Shown here in pieces: positions 30,235 to 30,584 of a DNA stretch of 30,584 nucleotides. Location: IMG/VR virus record IMGVR_UViG_3300027659_000141, positions 1 to 30,584 of that record; one strand, written 5' to 3'. Position 1 is the first letter of the stretch. Each line of letters begins with the position of its first letter. The notes under the pieces were generated by a model. That model made no database searches, was not told the origin of the DNA, and was given only the letters and a program-made list of their open reading frames with translations. The stretch is from a virus. The position numbers and the translations under genes were made by a program.

Positions 30235-30404
30235 TGTACACATTGCCCTGTGGACAACCCCAATCTGCCTGTTTATTAAGCGAAACAGGCCGAGTTATCC
30301 ACAATATAGTTAACATAATAGTCATTGTATTAAACCGATTATGTAAGGCTCATGTAAGAAAGCATATAGATCAATGACTTACAGACGTATCGACCTGTGG
30401 ATAA
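30211..30404. other. Origin-like DnaA-box cluster with AT-rich stretch
   Basis: TTATCCACA occurs perfectly at 30211-30219 (plus), 30295-30303 (plus) and 30396-30404 (minus), with a near match, TTGTCCACA, at 30249-30257 (minus). Between the boxes, 30301-30360 is only about 27% G+C by count and carries an ATGTAAG direct repeat (30341, 30352). This is the arrangement of a DnaA-dependent replication origin with an unwinding element. Packaging-site function is the alternative. Confidence 0.65.
30267..30290. repeat. Perfect inverted repeat after terS
   Basis: GCCTGTTT (30267-30274) and AAACAGGC (30283-30290) are perfect inverted repeats around eight bases. No T-run follows on either strand, so it is not a standard terminator. 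It lies between DnaA boxes and may be part of the origin or a binding site of the terminase. Confidence 0.5.
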
Positions 30405-30417
30405 CTTTTCGGCTGTT

Positions 30418-30519
30418 TACTGGCCGCCGGCGGCTGGCCGTGGCTGCCGTGGCCGCGCCGAGCCCCCCCTTGCTCGCGGCGGCGGGGGCGGCTGATGCAG
30501 CACCTAAACACATATCGCC
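30418..30519. other. Extremely GC-rich, C-tract noncoding stretch
   Basis: From about 30418 the composition jumps: 30421-30480 contains only nine A or T bases in sixty (85% G+C), in GGCCG/GGCTGGCCG-like repeats and a run of seven C. No convincing gene was found here. It could be a packaging (cos/pac) site, an origin element or a chimeric/host-derived end. Confidence 0.5.
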
Positions 30520-30584
30520 ATGAGCAACCCCACCCCCCTACCCCCCACCGCGCAAAAGCGCCCCCCGAAAAAAAATTCGAATGA
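30520..30584 (+). CDS. Partial ORF, possible TerL N-terminus
   Basis: An ATG at 30520 opens a frame that runs to the window edge (21 complete codons: MSNPTPLPPTAQKRPP, then Lys/Asn/Ser). The frame is closed upstream by a TAA at 30505. There is no clear Shine-Dalgarno. A basic, Pro-rich beginning is compatible with a large terminase N-terminus, and gene order (after TerS, before portal) predicts TerL here. Nothing of the ATPase is visible, so the call is positional. Coding by chance in this C-rich DNA is also possible. Confidence 0.35.
   Translation, partial: MSNPTPLPPTAQKRPPKKNSN

Noticed and set aside
30241-30519. tRNA or attachment site in the right-hand noncoding region
   Set aside because: No cloverleaf with anticodon and T-loop could be drawn, and no integrase or long direct repeat exists in the window to support an attachment site.

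Overview
The window is almost entirely a tailed double-stranded DNA phage genome (free phage, prophage or metagenomic contig) whose host is Gram-negative: there is a nested Rz/Rz1 spanin pair, two lipoprotein signals and a peptidoglycan peptidase. No tape measure, sheath or long-tail tube gene is present. The capsid/adaptor/nozzle set (SU10-type major capsid protein, SU10-type adaptor, P22 gp10-like nozzle) plus a run of Ala/Gln-rich ejection proteins points to a short-tailed, podovirus-like particle. The host cannot be named from sequence alone; a freshwater or soil proteobacterium is a guess. No integrase, DNA polymerase, tRNA or CRISPR is visible. TerL (apart from a possible N-terminus at the right edge) and most of the portal gene are missing, so the window is probably a circularly permuted genome cut between TerL and portal.

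Layout. 1-4823: portal C-terminus, small head protein, scaffold, major capsid protein, a GNRA hairpin, a glycosyltransferase, the head-tail adaptor and small virion proteins. 4826-8943: a giant repetitive adhesin, a tail fibre and small fibre-associated proteins. 8940-11389: a membrane/lysis cassette (small membrane proteins, one pair overlapping by 124 nt, an inner-membrane type lipoprotein, a holin-like protein, Rz with nested Rz1, M15 endolysin). 11389-21214: C1q-like tail protein, nozzle, GNAT-like protein, CFI-box-like protein and the ejection proteins. All of this is rightward and most junctions are 1-4 nt start/stop overlaps.

21174-22496 is the only leftward block: seven very small genes, five of them too short for ordinary gene calling, chained by overlaps and driven by one good sigma70-type promoter. 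It is divergent from a small XRE-like regulator at 22694 that appears to be leaderless. Between them lie an AT-rich dyad over the leftward -35 box and a rightward intrinsic terminator. This looks like an early genetic switch.

22694-28921 is the rightward early/replication module: regulator, RuvC-like resolvase, small unknown, Cas4/RecB-like DUF2800 nuclease, single-strand DNA-binding protein, an intrinsic terminator, a C5-cytosine methyltransferase that contains a second long reading frame with its own Shine-Dalgarno, and a T7 gp4-like primase-helicase. 28922-29054 holds a cluster of GTTACA repeats. 29055-30234 encodes an unknown packaging-neighbour protein, a possible 29-aa peptide and the small terminase. 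The right end has three perfect and one near-perfect DnaA box around a very AT-rich stretch, then an abrupt switch to extremely GC-rich, C-tract DNA before a partial ORF. It reads as a host-DnaA-dependent origin or a packaging-site region.

The most novel-looking parts are the seven-gene leftward microprotein operon with its switch region, the reading frame inside the methyltransferase gene, and the DnaA-box origin beside the terminase genes.
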